NCBI GenBank assembly: GCA_964464635.1
Contig: CAYXGT010000100.1
Location: 1-9,337, forward strand
Direction of reading: 5' to 3'
Length of the DNA stretch: 9,337 nucleotides
Source: CAYLMG01 sp964464635
Lineage (GTDB): Bacteria; Planctomycetota; Phycisphaerae; Sedimentisphaerales; Anaerobacaceae
Below the pieces are notes generated by a model. That model did not search any database. It was given only the letters and a program-made list of their open reading frames with translations, and was not told the origin of the DNA. This document shows positions 1 through 5,750 of this stretch, piece by piece (position 1 is the first letter of the stretch; each line of letters begins with the position of its first letter). The position numbers were made by a program, and so were the translations under genes.

Positions 1-50
1 GTAATGTGGTGAGGCACATCCGGTATTACGATTCTTGCTATTCTCGGCAT
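1..50 (-). CDS. N-terminus of a REP-associated (Y1, IS200-like) transposase, cut by the window edge
   Basis: Only the first 16 codons are inside the window. Reading from the ATG at 50-48 gives MPRIARIVIPDVPHHI, after which the frame runs off the left edge. This opening closely matches the start typical of REP-associated tyrosine transposases (RAYT, Y1_Tnp, PF01797), which usually begin MPR-x-AR and continue through PHH-(I/V)-TQRGNR. Family members are single-strand DNA transposases with a catalytic tyrosine and an HUH motif. Both of those would lie outside this window, so neither activity nor completeness can be judged. The gene runs in the same direction as its neighbours, but it is separated from the TPR gene by about 150 bp and has its own promoter and inverted repeat. 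It is probably an independent unit. The assignment rests on this short N-terminal match alone. Confidence 0.72.
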   Translation of the reverse strand, partial: MPRIARIVIPDVPHHI

Positions 51-57
51 AGCAGAA

Positions 58-85
58 AGTATAATCTATAACCATGATATGTCAA
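58..85 (-). promoter_or_regulatory. Predicted sigma-70 promoter of the transposase, placed for a leaderless mRNA
   Basis: On the minus strand an exact TTGACA (-35, positions 85-80) is followed after 16 bp by TATACT (-10, positions 63-58), one mismatch from consensus. Only 7 nt separate the -10 from the transposase ATG at 50. A start site at the usual distance would fall on or next to the A of the ATG, giving a transcript with little or no leader. No Shine-Dalgarno sequence precedes the ATG, which fits. This is a motif-based prediction. Confidence 0.6.
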
Positions 86-90
86 TTATA

Positions 91-113
91 AAATAGGTAA
101 ACGTCCCCTATTT
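91..113. repeat. Perfect 7-bp inverted repeat upstream of the transposase promoter
   Basis: AAATAGG at 91-97 and CCTATTT at 107-113 are exact reverse complements around a 9-nt centre that contains ACGT. The element ends 5 bp upstream of the -35 hexamer. Members of the IS200/RAYT group recognise hairpins at their ends or in REP sequences, so this could be a transposase-recognised hairpin or an operator. The role is inferred from position. Confidence 0.5.
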
Positions 114-201
114 AAGAGAGAAGGGTAATTGCGCATTTATGAGCAGATTTGTCTTCAGGCTGGCTTGTGATTTGTGTGTCGATTTTTTAAAAATAGTTTT
201 C

Positions 202-1803
202 TTATTTTGTTTCTCTCTCAATCGCCTCCATTAGCTGTTTGTCGATTTCAACGCCGAGCTGCTCTGCGATTTTGAGATGCATCCGTGAAGCCTGGTAGTC
301 TTTCATATTATAGAAGCAGTAGGCCAGGCCGTAATGCGCATCAGCGAGGTCGGGTATAATCCCGACAGCTTTAAGGTATGCATCTTTTGCCTGCTGATAA
401 TCCTCTTTATTCGAGTATGCCGCACCCAGATTGTAATAAAGAAGTGCTTCATTCGGGCTTAAGGCTAATGCGTGTTTATATAGTCTGATAGCCTCATCAA
501 AGTCCTGCCTGCCGAAATAGACATTACCCAGATTCGTGAGGGCAGCAGCCATTTCGGGTTCGATGGCCAGGGCGTTCTTATATGCTTCAATCTCTTCGTC
601 TGCCAATCCTAATTCCTTGCAGCAAAGCCCGAGTCCAAGATACGCATCGGCACTGTCACTATTATATACAAGGGCCTTTTTGTACTCAATTACAGCCTGA
701 TTGAAGTCTTCCTTCTTTCTGTAAACCTCCCCAAGCTGCAGATACAGGTCATAATTTTTTGGTTCTATGATTAGCGCCTGCTGCAGCCTTGCTATTGCTT
801 TGGCGTACAATTTCTGCTCGCAATATATGATTGCCAGGTTCTTATAAGCGTCGACAAATTTGGAGTCCAGCCTGATTGCTGAAGAGTATTCTGCAATTGC
901 ATCGTTGAACTGTCTTTTTTTTGCGTATGCGTTACCGAGATTATTATGCGTACCGGCATCGTCCCTGTTTAATTTAAGAGAATATTTGTATTCATATATG
1001 GCGTCATCAATTCTGTCGGTCTGCAGATAAATGTTACCGAGATTCGTTCTGGACTCGAGCAGTGTCGGGTTTATTTTGACCGCCTTCTCGAGCGAGAGCT
1101 GTGCCTGGCTGATATTTCCGACGGCAAGATAACTGTTTCCGAGATTATTGAAAAAGCATCCGAGGGTCTGAAGCGGATTCAAGTTTACCATATAGATGCT
1201 GTTTTCCCGATGTTCAGGCACTTTGAATTTTTCCATATAGTGCTCGTCCTTGGCACTTCCGCCGCTGCTTGTCGTCTCGATATTGAAACGAACCTGGCCA
1301 TCGTCATACCTGACAAAAAAGTGTCCCGGCACGACAACACCATAAAGGGGCAGGCCAAGTCTTTCACCTATTGCGAGATAAAGAATTGAAAGACTCAGAC
1401 AGTATCCTCGTTTGTTTTTCAAAACCGAGTGTAAAAATAAATCATTCGGGTCGTCTGCCTGCTGTACCGACGTGAATCCGAGCTCATCAAAAAGATACTC
1501 GTTTATAACAGGGACAGCGTAATGGTTTATCGGCACACTTTCAGCCTCAAGCCGGCCCCGAATCTCATAAGCCATCTCGTCTAATTGCACCTGACATCGT
1601 CGGCCTGCAACAATATCGCTCCACTGCTCCGAGACAATCAGTGCGGCTATCCCTATGTCTATCTGCTCAGGGTCTAATCGAAGCACCTGTGAAATCGACC
1701 TGGCGTATAAGCCATCTTTATTCTCATTCGCAAGCGGCCTGGTTGCGGCAAATACGGCCTGCAACGAGATAAAAAACAGAGATATTGCAATTACTTTTTT
1801 CAT
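202..1803 (-). CDS. Exported transglutaminase-like (SirB1-type) protein with nine TPR repeats
   Basis: The 533-residue product starts with a signal peptide: a KK pair, a hydrophobic core, and a likely cleavage after Ala19 or Ala20. It should therefore act outside the cytoplasm. Residues about 50-200 resemble the transglutaminase-like SirB1 domain: RGYCLSLS carries a candidate catalytic Cys135, PGHFFVRY carries His161, and FNIETT supplies Glu176 where an acidic third residue is expected. From residue 213 to 518 there are nine tetratricopeptide repeats in strict 34-residue phase, most ending in a proline or equivalent (for example Pro246, Pro348, Pro416, Pro450, Pro484). TPR arrays bind protein partners; the partner and substrate here are unknown. 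The start is ATG with AGAGG only 2 nt upstream, which is unusually close. It lies 36 bp after the MATE gene and appears to end the operon. I find no convincing terminator after it. Confidence 0.85.
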   Translation of the reverse strand: MKKVIAISLFFISLQAVFAATRPLANENKDGLYARSISQVLRLDPEQIDIGIAALIVSEQWSDIVAGRRCQVQLDEMAYEIRGRLEAESVPINHYAVPVINEYLFDELGFTSVQQADDPNDLFLHSVLKNKRGYCLSLSILYLAIGERLGLPLYGVVVPGHFFVRYDDGQVRFNIETTSSGGSAKDEHYMEKFKVPEHRENSIYMVNLNPLQTLGCFFNNLGNSYLAVGNISQAQLSLEKAVKINPTLLESRTNLGNIYLQTDRIDDAIYEYKYSLKLNRDDAGTHNNLGNAYAKKRQFNDAIAEYSSAIRLDSKFVDAYKNLAIIYCEQKLYAKAIARLQQALIIEPKNYDLYLQLGEVYRKKEDFNQAVIEYKKALVYNSDSADAYLGLGLCCKELGLADEEIEAYKNALAIEPEMAAALTNLGNVYFGRQDFDEAIRLYKHALALSPNEALLYYNLGAAYSNKEDYQQAKDAYLKAVGIIPDLADAHYGLAYCFYNMKDYQASRMHLKIAEQLGVEIDKQLMEAIERETK

Positions 1804-1839
1804 TGCCTCTGATATTATCGTCCAAATTAGCCTGCAATT

Positions 1840-3267
1840 CTACTCGATAAGCGGCTCAATTTCAGTCGGCAGACCAGCCGGCCTGCGCTTGAATAAATCT
1901 ATCCGCATCCATTTATTACTTTTAAACCGCCAGCGGTCTGCTATTCCAACAATTATAATATGAACCGTATAGGCTATCCAGGGTCCTATCGCCCCGAGAG
2001 CCGGGAAAAGTGTTACTATCAGCCAGCCGCCTCCGCCGAGAACGAACAGGGCACCGACAGCCGAGATAAAGCCGAGCCATAACGTGTCACCTGCTCCGCG
2101 AAGAGCGCCGCTGTACGTCAATACCGCTGCATCGAATACCTGAAATATAGCCGCGCATATTAATATCTTTGCCCCGATGTCCGTTGCCGTCTCGCCGAGC
2201 TTCCAGGCTGCTATTATCTGCTCTCTGAATGTAAAGAAGAGTATCCCGACTATTCCCATATACAAAAGTGATATTTTTAGGCATACACTTGTCTGTTTGA
2301 CGGCGATATCCTTTCGCTTTTTTCCAATCGATTTACCCACGGCGGCGGTCAATGCGATACTCACACCGACGGCCGGCATAAACGACAGGGCCGTACAGGA
2401 ATATACCGCGCTTGTCGCCGCGAGCGCTTCCTTGCCGAAACCGCCTATCAGCCTGAACAGTATTGCTCCCAGAAATGCCGTGTTTATCATAAAGGCAAAA
2501 CCGGCAGCCGAGCCGATTTTTAAGAGACTGAGCATTTTTGTAAAGTCAATTTTCAGGTTGCTTCTGCTCTGGAATTCGCTGTTAATATCTTTGCCCAGAA
2601 AGACAGCCATTCGCAGTCCCGCCCCGACCACGGAGCCAATCAATGTTCCCCAGCCTGCTCCGGCAAGGCCCATTTCGGGAAAACCGAATTTGCCGAATAT
2701 CAACACATAGTTTGCTATTACATTAACAACCTGGCTTATGACCGCAGTGTACATCGATATTACGGGCCGGTGAATGCCCATAAAGAAATGGTTCGTGGCC
2801 CACATTAATATTACTACGAACTGGGATAATAACATTATCCGAAAATATGTGACCTCAAGGCCGATAATCGATTCCGGCTGTGACATTATCTTAAAAATCC
2901 ATCTTGCTGTCGGCCACATAAAAGAAAATGTCACCGCAGAATACAGCAGGCCCATATAAACCGCCTGCCAGAAATAATTCGCGCAGTCATTCTTTGCCCT
3001 CCTGCCGAGGGATTGGCTTACAAACGTATTGACTGTCGTCATAACTCCGAGGGCAAAACTGGCGGGAATGAAACTGACCATACTCGCGGGAAGTATTGCC
3101 GCTATCGCATCCTCGCTGTAGTGGGATACCATCATCCTGTCAACGAACTGCATAAGTGTATATGAGCTCGTGGCTATTATCATCGGGCCGGCAATTTTGA
3201 GCATATATTTCAGTGAGGTCTCTTCTTTGGCCGTGTCTTCTGAAAGTAGTTCTGTCCCTTCCGTCAT
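1840..3267 (-). CDS. MATE-family multidrug/toxin efflux transporter
   Basis: This 475-residue protein is almost entirely hydrophobic segments separated by short loops, consistent with the 12-helix MATE fold in the inner membrane. After a roughly 20-residue polar N-terminus, helix 1 carries the family pattern ending in FVDRMMVSHY (Asp43) followed by a small-residue stretch and a VSQSLGRR loop. The second half repeats the pattern (SFMPAVGVSIALTAAVGKSIGKKR), as expected from the internal duplication of the family. MATE proteins export cationic drugs or metabolites in exchange for Na+ or H+; the substrate cannot be read from sequence. The ATG is preceded by AAAGG at 3279-3275 with a 7-nt spacer. 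That site overlaps the stop codon of the DUF167 gene, suggesting translational coupling. The length is slightly above the usual ~450. Confidence 0.92.
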   Translation of the reverse strand: MTEGTELLSEDTAKEETSLKYMLKIAGPMIIATSSYTLMQFVDRMMVSHYSEDAIAAILPASMVSFIPASFALGVMTTVNTFVSQSLGRRAKNDCANYFWQAVYMGLLYSAVTFSFMWPTARWIFKIMSQPESIIGLEVTYFRIMLLSQFVVILMWATNHFFMGIHRPVISMYTAVISQVVNVIANYVLIFGKFGFPEMGLAGAGWGTLIGSVVGAGLRMAVFLGKDINSEFQSRSNLKIDFTKMLSLLKIGSAAGFAFMINTAFLGAILFRLIGGFGKEALAATSAVYSCTALSFMPAVGVSIALTAAVGKSIGKKRKDIAVKQTSVCLKISLLYMGIVGILFFTFREQIIAAWKLGETATDIGAKILICAAIFQVFDAAVLTYSGALRGAGDTLWLGFISAVGALFVLGGGGWLIVTLFPALGAIGPWIAYTVHIIIVGIADRWRFKSNKWMRIDLFKRRPAGLPTEIEPLIE

Positions 3268-3277
3268 CTCGAAACCT

Positions 3278-3586
3278 TTATTTATTCAGTCCGAGCTTTT
3301 TCAGCAGTGTCTCAGCCGGCATCGATAAAATCCGTATTTGTTTAACCCTGCTTGTTTGGCCCGAAATTATACTGAGCTGATTTTTTTTAACGTCGAGCAG
3401 TTGAGCAAGGAAATTAATAAGGGCCTGGTTGGCTTTGCCTTTTTCAGCAGGCTGAGTCAGCTTGATTTTAATCATACCGTCGAGTATGCCGCACATTTCA
3501 GTTCTGCTGCTGCCCGGCACAACCTTAACTTTGAAAACCGCACCTCCGTCTGTGTCCTGAACTTTCAGCTCGGTTGTTTGTCCCAA
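3278..3586 (-). CDS. DUF167 / YggU-family protein
   Basis: The 102-residue product matches the DUF167 (YggU, UPF0235) family. The conserved block runs KVVPGSSRTEMCG, then MIKIKLTQPAEKGKAN (residues about 38-53), ALINFLAQLLDVKKNQLSIISGQTSR and a final K-x-IRI. The P-x-x-GKAN segment and the SGxxSRxK motif are diagnostic. These are small single-domain cytoplasmic proteins of unknown biochemical role. The start is probably TTG at 3586-3584: AAGGA lies 8 nt upstream and no in-frame ATG fits the family N-terminus. It lies 13 bp after the 99-residue gene and 10 bp before the MATE gene, so it is part of the same run. Confidence 0.9.
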   Translation of the reverse strand: MGQTTELKVQDTDGGAVFKVKVVPGSSRTEMCGILDGMIKIKLTQPAEKGKANQALINFLAQLLDVKKNQLSIISGQTSRVKQIRILSMPAETLLKKLGLNK

Positions 3587-3594
3587 AGCGTCTA

Positions 3595-3599
3595 TCCTT
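3595..3599 (-). promoter_or_regulatory. Shine-Dalgarno site supporting a TTG start of the DUF167 gene
   Basis: On the minus strand AAGGA at 3599-3595 lies 8 nt before the TTG codon at 3586-3584 and directly after the TAA stop of the preceding gene. It is the main evidence for the non-ATG start. Confidence 0.6.
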
Positions 3600-3899
3600 T
3601 TATTCCAGTTCCTTCAGATTGCTGCCTATCGCCATCTGAACGTATTTTTCGATTTGCTCTGCTAATTCACCCAGCGCTTCAATCTGGAAATCCTCGAAAT
3701 GTCCGCCTATGTAATCGCCGTTCAGGGCCTTCTTGAATATTCTTACTCTTATGACCGAGGCCTGTTTTTGCTGCCTGCTGAAGTCGCTTTCCTTGTGCTC
3801 GGTCAGCTCTACCCGCCAGTCCTCGCTTATGAATACGAGATTCTTGCCGGTGTAAACAGCCGTCGGAAAATAATCTCGCAATAGTTTCAGTGTATCCAT
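3600..3899 (-). CDS. Small conserved-looking protein of unknown function (99 aa)
   Basis: I do not recognise a family. The 99-residue product has no signal peptide or membrane segment and is rich in charged residues. Residues about 14-60 alternate in a way that suggests several beta strands (AVYTGKNLVFISEDWRVEL, then SVIRVRIFKK). The C-terminal 35 residues look helical and amphipathic (QIEALGELAEQIEKYVQMAIG). The ATG is 2 bp after the pyrD stop and the gene ends 13 bp before DUF167, so co-expression with pyrD is likely. The compact packing and balanced amino-acid usage argue that it is a real gene. Its position between pyrD and DUF167 gives no firm clue to function. Confidence 0.72.
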   Translation of the reverse strand: MDTLKLLRDYFPTAVYTGKNLVFISEDWRVELTEHKESDFSRQQKQASVIRVRIFKKALNGDYIGGHFEDFQIEALGELAEQIEKYVQMAIGSNLKELE

Positions 3900-3901
3900 T
3901 T

Positions 3902-4834
3902 TTAGCTCTTCAGTGTTCCGGTCAGCTCTGATATTATTGAAATTTTCTTTTCTTTACAATATTGCTTTATGCCTTCAATTATTTTTTCACAACTGTCCGG
4001 CTCGATAAAATTCCACGTACCAACAGCCACTGCCGCTGCACCTGCGATTATAAATTCAATCGCATCGGACGCCGTCCTGATGCCTCCCATCCCCAGAATC
4101 GGCACCTTCGCCTTTTTTGCGACCTCATTATAGACCTTATTAACAAGATAAACAGCTATCGGCTTTATCGCAGGCCCGGACAGGCCGCCCGTTCGATTGG
4201 CGAGTACCGGCTTTTGTGTCTCGATATCAATTACCATTGCTGTGAACGTATTTATCAGGCTGAGAGCATCGGCGCCTGCATTGACAGCAGCTTGTGCGAT
4301 TTCACTTATATCTGTTACCGAGGGCGTTAGCTTAACCGTTAGTATCTTGTCACCGCTGACAGCTTTTACCGCTCTGGTTATCTGTTCGACCTGTTCCGGT
4401 TCGGTCCCGAAGGTAATCCCGCCTTTTTTGACATTCGGACAGCTTATGTTCAGCTCGAAACCTGCTATTGCTTTTTCTTTCGATAGTTTTTCAGCTACTG
4501 CTATATATTCATCTATTGTCTGTCCCGCGATATTGACGAATACTGCGGGTTTGAATTTTTCGAGGATGGGTATTTTTTCTTCGATGAATCTTTGCAGGCC
4601 GATATTGGCAAGTCCTATGGCGTTGAGCATTCCCGAATCGGTCTCGACGATTCGCGGGTCGGGATTGCCTTTTTTGGGACTGGCTGTTATGCTTTTGGTA
4701 ATGAATCCACCGAGGAGGTTTATATCAAAGAAATCGGCAAGCTCGTCGGCGTAGCCGCAGGTCCCCGAGGCAGTAAAGACCGGATTCGCCAGCTTTAGCC
4801 CTGCAAATCCAACTGATATATCTGTGTTTTCCAT
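3902..4834 (-). CDS. pyrD: Dihydroorotate dehydrogenase class 1B, catalytic subunit
   Basis: This enzyme oxidises dihydroorotate to orotate, the fourth step of de novo pyrimidine synthesis. The 1B form is a cytoplasmic complex with PyrK that passes electrons to NAD+. The 310-residue length is typical. Visible motifs are NPVFTASGTCGY near the N-terminus, the FMN/substrate region TKSIT (Lys47) and NAIGLAN (71-77), and ELNISCPNVKKGG with the catalytic base Cys132; a cysteine here separates class 1 from class 2, which uses serine. NRTGGLSGPAIKPIA (213-227) and the FMN-phosphate loops GMGGI (248-252) and VGTWNF (271-276) follow. The ATG has only a weak AAGA-like site upstream. Unusually, the partner gene pyrK is about 0.9 kb away, beyond a DUF5677-like gene, instead of being adjacent. 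Confidence 0.96.
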   Translation of the reverse strand: MENTDISVGFAGLKLANPVFTASGTCGYADELADFFDINLLGGFITKSITASPKKGNPDPRIVETDSGMLNAIGLANIGLQRFIEEKIPILEKFKPAVFVNIAGQTIDEYIAVAEKLSKEKAIAGFELNISCPNVKKGGITFGTEPEQVEQITRAVKAVSGDKILTVKLTPSVTDISEIAQAAVNAGADALSLINTFTAMVIDIETQKPVLANRTGGLSGPAIKPIAVYLVNKVYNEVAKKAKVPILGMGGIRTASDAIEFIIAGAAAVAVGTWNFIEPDSCEKIIEGIKQYCKEKKISIISELTGTLKS

Positions 4835-4851
4835 ATTTTCTTAAAAGTGAA

Positions 4852-5571
4852 CTATACAAACAAACGAGCCACTTCGTCGAACTCTTTTTTACAGCTTTCT
4901 GAATCTTTTGTAATAATTAGTCCAAATGCTTTAACTAGGAAGGATTTCGTTACACATAAATATCCTGAGTAAGTCGAATCAACCAAATCCGTCAAAAGTT
5001 TCGGCGCGATATGGGGTGTGTTTTGTAAGATTCGAATGCCAGAGACAGATCCGTGCGCTATATGGGACCAAAGTGAATATAGTTTTAATGCACTTTCGTC
5101 TTCGTACTTTTTGATAAGACCTGTATGTCCTTCTTGTTTGGCGCACCACTTATTCCACTTGTAATCATCAAGATTCTCAACACCTTGTGAGGCAAGAATT
5201 TTTTTATATGATGCTTTTTTGTTATTATCAATGGTATTTCCGAACTTTCTCATGTGTTCAGCTTGTGCATGTTTCTCGAATTCTAAATAGTCTTTTGCCG
5301 CATTCTTATCTGATATAATTGCTAATAGAGACGCGTGATACTCAAGGCAGCAACGGCCGATTACGCAAAGGTCAGGAAAGAATTTTGGCGAACATAGGCG
5401 CTTTATAGTATGGATTGACATGGAGTATCTCGCCCACACATAGTAGGAAGATTCTATTTGATTGTCAGAATTGCTGACACATAGCTTATCTAAATACTGA
5501 CCCCATTTACTTAGGAATTCTACAAGTTTGCTATAGGAAGCTGAAAATTTCTGTATTTTTATTGTCATCAT
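4852..5571 (-). CDS. DUF5677-like protein of unknown function, AT-rich, between pyrK and pyrD
   Basis: The 239-residue product is predicted to be mostly helical, with no signal peptide. Two segments resemble DUF5677: an R-x-x-x-E helix around residues 73-100 (GRCCLEYHASLLAII, then AAKDYLEFEKHAQAE) and a later YSLWSHIAHGSVSG segment (about 165-180) with a conserved-type S-H-x-x-H-G. The biochemical role of that family is not established, and the assignment is from motif pattern only. Sampled stretches are about 35-40% G+C by eye, against 50-60% in most neighbouring sequence. The start is ATGATG with no clear Shine-Dalgarno; the second ATG (5568) is equally possible. The first ATG overlaps the TGA of a short upstream reading frame. 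The stop is 17 bp before pyrD. Composition and position suggest later acquisition. Confidence 0.75.
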   Translation of the reverse strand: MMTIKIQKFSASYSKLVEFLSKWGQYLDKLCVSNSDNQIESSYYVWARYSMSIHTIKRLCSPKFFPDLCVIGRCCLEYHASLLAIISDKNAAKDYLEFEKHAQAEHMRKFGNTIDNNKKASYKKILASQGVENLDDYKWNKWCAKQEGHTGLIKKYEDESALKLYSLWSHIAHGSVSGIRILQNTPHIAPKLLTDLVDSTYSGYLCVTKSFLVKAFGLIITKDSESCKKEFDEVARLFV

Positions 5572-5633
5572 TTTTCTATTAACTTACTTTGGTAACTTTT
5601 CGCTTTTTCTTTAGCTCGTGTCCATTTATTCAA
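5568..5633 (-). other. Short open frame overlapping the DUF5677 start (possible mini-gene or frameshifted 5' end)
   Basis: A frame from TTG at 5633-5631 to TGA at 5570-5568 encodes 21 residues: (M)NKWTRAKEKAKSYQSKLIEK. It is open up to a TAG at 5648-5646. Its composition is protein-like and rich in Lys and Glu. Its TGA overlaps the first ATG of the next gene in the arrangement ATGATGA, typical of translational coupling. It sits one base out of frame with the DUF5677 gene across an AAAAA run (5571-5575). It could be a leader peptide, a frameshifted N-terminal extension, or chance. Confidence 0.25.
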
Positions 5634-5662
5634 GTCGTAATGAGACTAACTTCGTTCTCTTC

Positions 5663-5693
5663 AACTTGATGTTCCAAAAAGGAACTTCAAGTT
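5663..5693. repeat. Hairpin A: 13-nt imperfect inverted repeat upstream of the DUF5677 gene
   Basis: AACTTGATGTTCC (5663-5675) and GGAACTTCAAGTT (5681-5693) pair at 12 of 13 positions around a loop of five A. The element is related in sequence to hairpin B. On the minus strand no T-run follows it, so it is not a canonical terminator for pyrK. It would lie in the 5' leader or intergenic RNA of the DUF5677 gene. Confidence 0.7.
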
Positions 5694-5720
5694 TGTATAT
5701 TTGTTAACTGACTTTTTTAT

Positions 5721-5747
5721 CTTGAGGAGCCAAAGTGGCACCTCAAG
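5721..5747. repeat. Hairpin B: 12-nt imperfect inverted repeat just after pyrK
   Basis: CTTGAGGAGCCA (5721-5732) and TGGCACCTCAAG (5736-5747) pair at 11 of 12 positions around AAG. It begins 3 bp after the pyrK stop codon. Read on the minus strand it is followed by ATAAAAAAG rather than a T-run. Aligned with hairpin A it keeps CTTGA and TCAAG at both ends, with at least one compensatory pair change in the stem. Confidence 0.7.
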
Positions 5748-5750
5748 TTG

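Noticed and set aside
130..145. Hairpin TGCGCAT/ATGAGCA downstream of the TPR gene as a terminator
   Set aside because: It is short, mismatched, has a two-base loop and lacks a following T-run on the minus strand.
2177..2710. 177-codon plus-strand frame opposite the MATE gene
   Set aside because: It is antisense to a clear MATE coding sequence, shows no domain and no ribosome site, and has the composition of a reverse-frame shadow.
3338..3736. 132-codon plus-strand frame across DUF167 and the 99-residue gene
   Set aside because: It spans two well-packed minus-strand genes and their junction, as expected for a chance frame.
4197..4754. 185-codon plus-strand frame with hydrophobic stretches opposite pyrD
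   Set aside because: pyrD has all its catalytic motifs on the minus strand; this frame mirrors its codons and matches nothing.
5721..5747. Hairpin B as the rho-independent terminator of pyrK
   Set aside because: In the direction of pyrK transcription the stem is followed by ATAAAAAAG, not a T-run. Only the opposite strand has a weakly T-rich tail, and no plus-strand gene ends there.
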